This document shows, piece by piece, positions 33,084 through 35,684 of a DNA stretch of 35,684 bases (position 1 is the stretch's first letter; each line of letters opens with the position of its first letter). Location: assembly GCA_030749235.1 (NCBI GenBank), contig JASMKM010000099.1:1-35684 (forward strand). Direction: 5' to 3'. The translations under genes were made by a program, and so were the position numbers. The notes under the pieces are model-generated. The model was given only the letters and a program-made list of their open reading frames with translations, did not search any database and had not been told where the DNA came from. Origin of the DNA: Planctomycetota bacterium. GTDB taxonomy: Bacteria; Planctomycetota; UBA1135.

Positions 33084-35684
33084 GGGATTCAGGCTTGGTG
33101 GCAACGGGTGGAGTTGGAACTGATTTCGACGCTACGGTCGATTTGACCGGTTTTGCCCTTGGCAGCTTGAACTCCTGCATGGCGCAATAGAGTACCGGAA
33201 CCACGAACATCGTCAGCAGCGCGATTGCCATACCGCCGAAGCTCGGGATGGCCATCGGCACCATGACGTCGGCGCCGCGACCGGTGGAGGTGAGCACCGG
33301 AAGGAGTGCAAGCATAGTGGTTGCGGTGGTCATTAGGCAGGGGGCCACCCTGCGCTTGCCGGCTGCGACGACGGCATCGCGGATCTCCTGGCGTGTCTTC
33401 GGCTGGCTGGCCCCAAAGGAGTTCCTTAGGTAGGTGCCCATGATTACGCCATCGTCAGTGGCAATGCCGAACAATGCCAGGAACCCCACCCAGACCGCCA
33501 CTGAAAGGTTCAATGGTTGCACCTGGAAAAGCTCGCGCATCGAAGTGTCGAAAACGTGGAAGTTGAGGAACCAATCCTGGCCGTAGAGCCATAGCATCAG
33601 GAAACCACCGGACCACGCCACGAATACGCCGCTGAAGACGATCATCGTGGTTAGCAGTGAACGGAAGTTAAGTTGCAGCACCACCAGGATCAGCAGCAAG
33701 GCTACCGGCAGCACAATCGACAAGGTCTTCGACGCACGCAGTTGGTTCTCATAGGTGCCGGCGAACTTGTAGCTGACGCCGCTTGGCAGTTCGAGCTTGC
33801 CATTGGCGATGCGATCGGCCAGATGGTGCTGCGCTTCTTTGACCACGTCCACTTCAGCCTTGTCAGCCACGCGATCGAAGGTCACATAGGCAGTCAGAAA
33901 AGTGTCCTCGGTCTTGATGACCTGCGGTCCACGTCGGTAGTTGACGTCGGCCACTTGCGCCAACGGAATATGGCTTCCCTGCGGCAGCGGCAACCAAAGG
34001 TCATTGAGGTCTTTGGCATCATCGCGAAGTTCGTGCGGGTAGCGCACGCGCACGTTGAAGCGTTCGCGGCCTTCCACCGTCTGCGTGACCACCTTGCCGC
34101 CGAATGCGGTCATCAGATGCTCTTGCACAACCTCAACGTTCAGGCCGTAGCGCGCCGCATCCGCACGCCGAACCTCCACCTCCAGATATGGCTTGCCGAT
34201 TACGCGGTCAGCGAAGACGGCTGCCGGCACGATGCTCGGGACCTTTTTCAACTCCTTTTCGAGGATCAGGGCTGCGGCTTCCAGCGAATCCAGATCTGGT
34301 GCAGTCACCTTGATGCCCATCGGCGCGCGCATGCCACTCTGCAGCATCACCAGGCGTGTCTCGATTGGTTGCAGTTTCGGCGCCGACGTCACTCCTAGTA
34401 ACTTCGCGTGCTCCACGACCTGCTGCCAGATGTCGTCGGGCGAATTGATCTCGGGACGCCAGTTACGCACCTGTTCGCCGTCCTCGTTGAATGAGTACTC
34501 GGGCTTGTAGAGGATGACCGTCTCGACCATCGACACCGGTGCCGGATCCAAGGCGGTCTCGGCGCGCCCGATCTTGCCGACCGCAGATTCCACCTCGGGG
34601 ATTGCTACGATTGCCTGATCCAACAGACTCACCATCTCGATGGCCTGCTGCATCGAGGCATGTGGGGGAGTCGTGGGCATGTAGAGGAAGCTGCCTTCGT
34701 CCAAGGACGGCATGAACTCCTTGCCGAAGCCCGGCAGCGCTTGCGATCCATTGCTCCAGAAGGAAGTGCGGTAGACGCTGCTGCGTTCCATGCCAACCTT
34801 CTCCAGGCCGGCCGGCAAGAAGCTGAAGACGCGATCGAAACCCAGCCATGCACTGGCGCCAAACAGCACCAGAGCCGCGGGCAGGCTTAGGAACAGCAGC
34901 TTATGGCACAGGCACCACCGCAGGATCCGCGCGTAGGCCAAATGAAATAACCAGAACACCAACAGCAAGCCGCCGATGGTGGTGGCCACAAAGATGAAAT
35001 TGGTGAAGTCCCGTTCTAGGCCGAGCGGTTGCCAGCGGGAACTGAGTAGCGAGATCAGAAGAATGGCGATGACAATCAGGGCCAGCCAATGTGGGGCTCC
35101 AGCTGCCTTGCCGAGACGTTGCTGCGCACCTTGGCTGAGGCGTTGCCAAGTGCCTGGCTTCTCGTTGCGGTTGCGGAACAGCAGCAGCGACAGGACCGGG
35201 ATCAGCAGCAGCGCCACCGCGACCGACGCCCCCAAGGTGAAGGTCTTGGTGAAAGCCAACGGCTTAAACAGTTTGCCTTCAGCGCCGGTCATCACGAATA
35301 CAGGCAAAAAGCCGAGGATGGTGGTGGTGACTGCGGTCATCACTGCGCCGCCGACTTCGTTCGCGGCAAAGTGCACCGACTGCAAGCGCGTCTCGCCTTC
35401 AGGCGCGTTCTTGAGCCGTTGGATGATGTTCTCGCTCAACACGATGCCCATGTCGGCGATGGTGCCGATGGCAATGGCAATGCCGGATAAGGCCACGATG
35501 TTCGCTTCGATGCCGAAGATTTTCATCAACACGAAGGCACCGAGCACCGTCAGCGGCAACGACAAGGCCACTAACAACGCCGCGCGCAGACGCAGCAACA
35601 TCAACAGGATGACCACCATGGTGACCAGGACCTCCAAGGTCAGCGCCTCCTCGAGCGTGCCCAAGGTCTCGTGGATTAGACCCG
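33073..35684 (-). CDS. CusA/CzcA-type heavy-metal efflux RND pump, 5' part outside the window
   Basis: About 870 C-terminal residues of an inner-membrane proton-driven transporter are visible; the start lies beyond 35684. Landmarks are HETLGTLEEALTLEVLVT, GIAIAIGTIADMGIVLSENI (the TM4 Asp), GKEFMPSLDEGSFLYMP, GKIGRAETALDPAPVSMVE, RRADAARYGL and the TM10 block FGIATDDGVIMGTYL. Compared from memory with E. coli CusA, two extra membrane helices are inserted before FGKEFMP, the TM10 Glu is Asp, the relay Lys in RVRPKAMT is Cys (RVAPCLMT), and only one of three substrate methionines appears kept. This fits a subgroup seen in Bacteroidota and Planctomycetota; the metal may not be copper or silver. 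The C-terminal tail is Pro/Lys/Thr rich. Confidence 0.92.
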   Translation of the reverse strand, partial: GLIHETLGTLEEALTLEVLVTMVVILLMLLRLRAALLVALSLPLTVLGAFVLMKIFGIEANIVALSGIAIAIGTIADMGIVLSENIIQRLKNAPEGETRLQSVHFAANEVGGAVMTAVTTTILGFLPVFVMTGAEGKLFKPLAFTKTFTLGASVAVALLLIPVLSLLLFRNRNEKPGTWQRLSQGAQQRLGKAAGAPHWLALIVIAILLISLLSSRWQPLGLERDFTNFIFVATTIGGLLLVFWLFHLAYARILRWCLCHKLLFLSLPAALVLFGASAWLGFDRVFSFLPAGLEKVGMERSSVYRTSFWSNGSQALPGFGKEFMPSLDEGSFLYMPTTPPHASMQQAIEMVSLLDQAIVAIPEVESAVGKIGRAETALDPAPVSMVETVILYKPEYSFNEDGEQVRNWRPEINSPDDIWQQVVEHAKLLGVTSAPKLQPIETRLVMLQSGMRAPMGIKVTAPDLDSLEAAALILEKELKKVPSIVPAAVFADRVIGKPYLEVEVRRADAARYGLNVEVVQEHLMTAFGGKVVTQTVEGRERFNVRVRYPHELRDDAKDLNDLWLPLPQGSHIPLAQVADVNYRRGPQVIKTEDTFLTAYVTFDRVADKAEVDVVKEAQHHLADRIANGKLELPSGVSYKFAGTYENQLRASKTLSIVLPVALLLILVVLQLNFRSLLTTMIVFSGVFVAWSGGFLMLWLYGQDWFLNFHVFDTSMRELFQVQPLNLSVAVWVGFLALFGIATDDGVIMGTYLRNSFGASQPKTRQEIRDAVVAAGKRRVAPCLMTTATTMLALLPVLTSTGRGADVMVPMAIPSFGGMAIALLTMFVVPVLYCAMQEFKLPRAKPVKSTVASKSVPTPPVATKPESHDD

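Overview
The window is one contiguous, gene-dense stretch (about 23 protein genes, no RNA genes, no gap over 300 bases) from the chromosome of a Gram-negative bacterium. The mix of lipoprotein sulfatase, DUF1080-like lipoprotein, PhoD-like phosphatase, large secreted proteases, ADP-heptose epimerase (an LPS sugar enzyme) and class I fumarase fits Planctomycetota or a neighbouring group best. That is an inference from gene content only. There are no insertion sequences, CRISPR arrays, phage genes or broken genes; it reads as core and envelope genome, not an island.

Layout. 1-8.4 kb: secreted hydrolases (DUF885 metallopeptidase, divergent PqqB-like MBL lipoprotein, PhoD-like phosphatase, Asp-box propeller lipoprotein). 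8.5-10.7 kb: respiratory assembly (PepSY-TM protein, divergent heme O synthase ctaB and an SCO copper chaperone). 10.7-15.1 kb: a 1012-residue REC/REC/PPDK_N protein and NADP-type glutamate dehydrogenase. 15.2-17.3 kb: DUF1080-like lipoprotein and sulfatase. 17.4-22.5 kb: class I fumarase, a possible tiny lipoprotein, a C25-like (gingipain-clan) protein and a GGQ-domain release-factor-like protein. 22.6-24.6 kb: subtilisin with P domain. 24.8-28.6 kb: acyl-CoA ligase and HSDL2-like SDR, facing PlsC and a SUI1 protein. 28.6-32.4 kb: surface-polysaccharide genes (hldD, GT2, NAD-dependent epimerase, rfbF). 32.4-35.7 kb: an acetolactate-decarboxylase-like lipoprotein at the 3' end of a CusA/CzcA-type efflux pump that runs off the window.

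The most striking non-coding signal is a repeated promoter geometry. Nine genes have a hexamer of type TAnnnT (one CATACT) exactly 6 nt before the start codon, and two more have it 5 or 7 nt before. A -10 box there puts transcription start on the start codon itself, so these genes are probably transcribed as leaderless mRNAs. Recognisable Shine-Dalgarno sequences are correspondingly rare. The pattern was used to choose several starts that differ from the longest ORF.

Functional links are modest: ctaB and sco both serve heme-copper oxidase assembly; the ligase and SDR are translationally coupled and likely act on one fatty or branched acid; SUI1 and plsC are co-oriented 15 nt apart; hldD, GT2, epimerase and rfbF build LPS or O-antigen-type sugars; the pump and the ALDC-like lipoprotein overlap and are probably co-transcribed.
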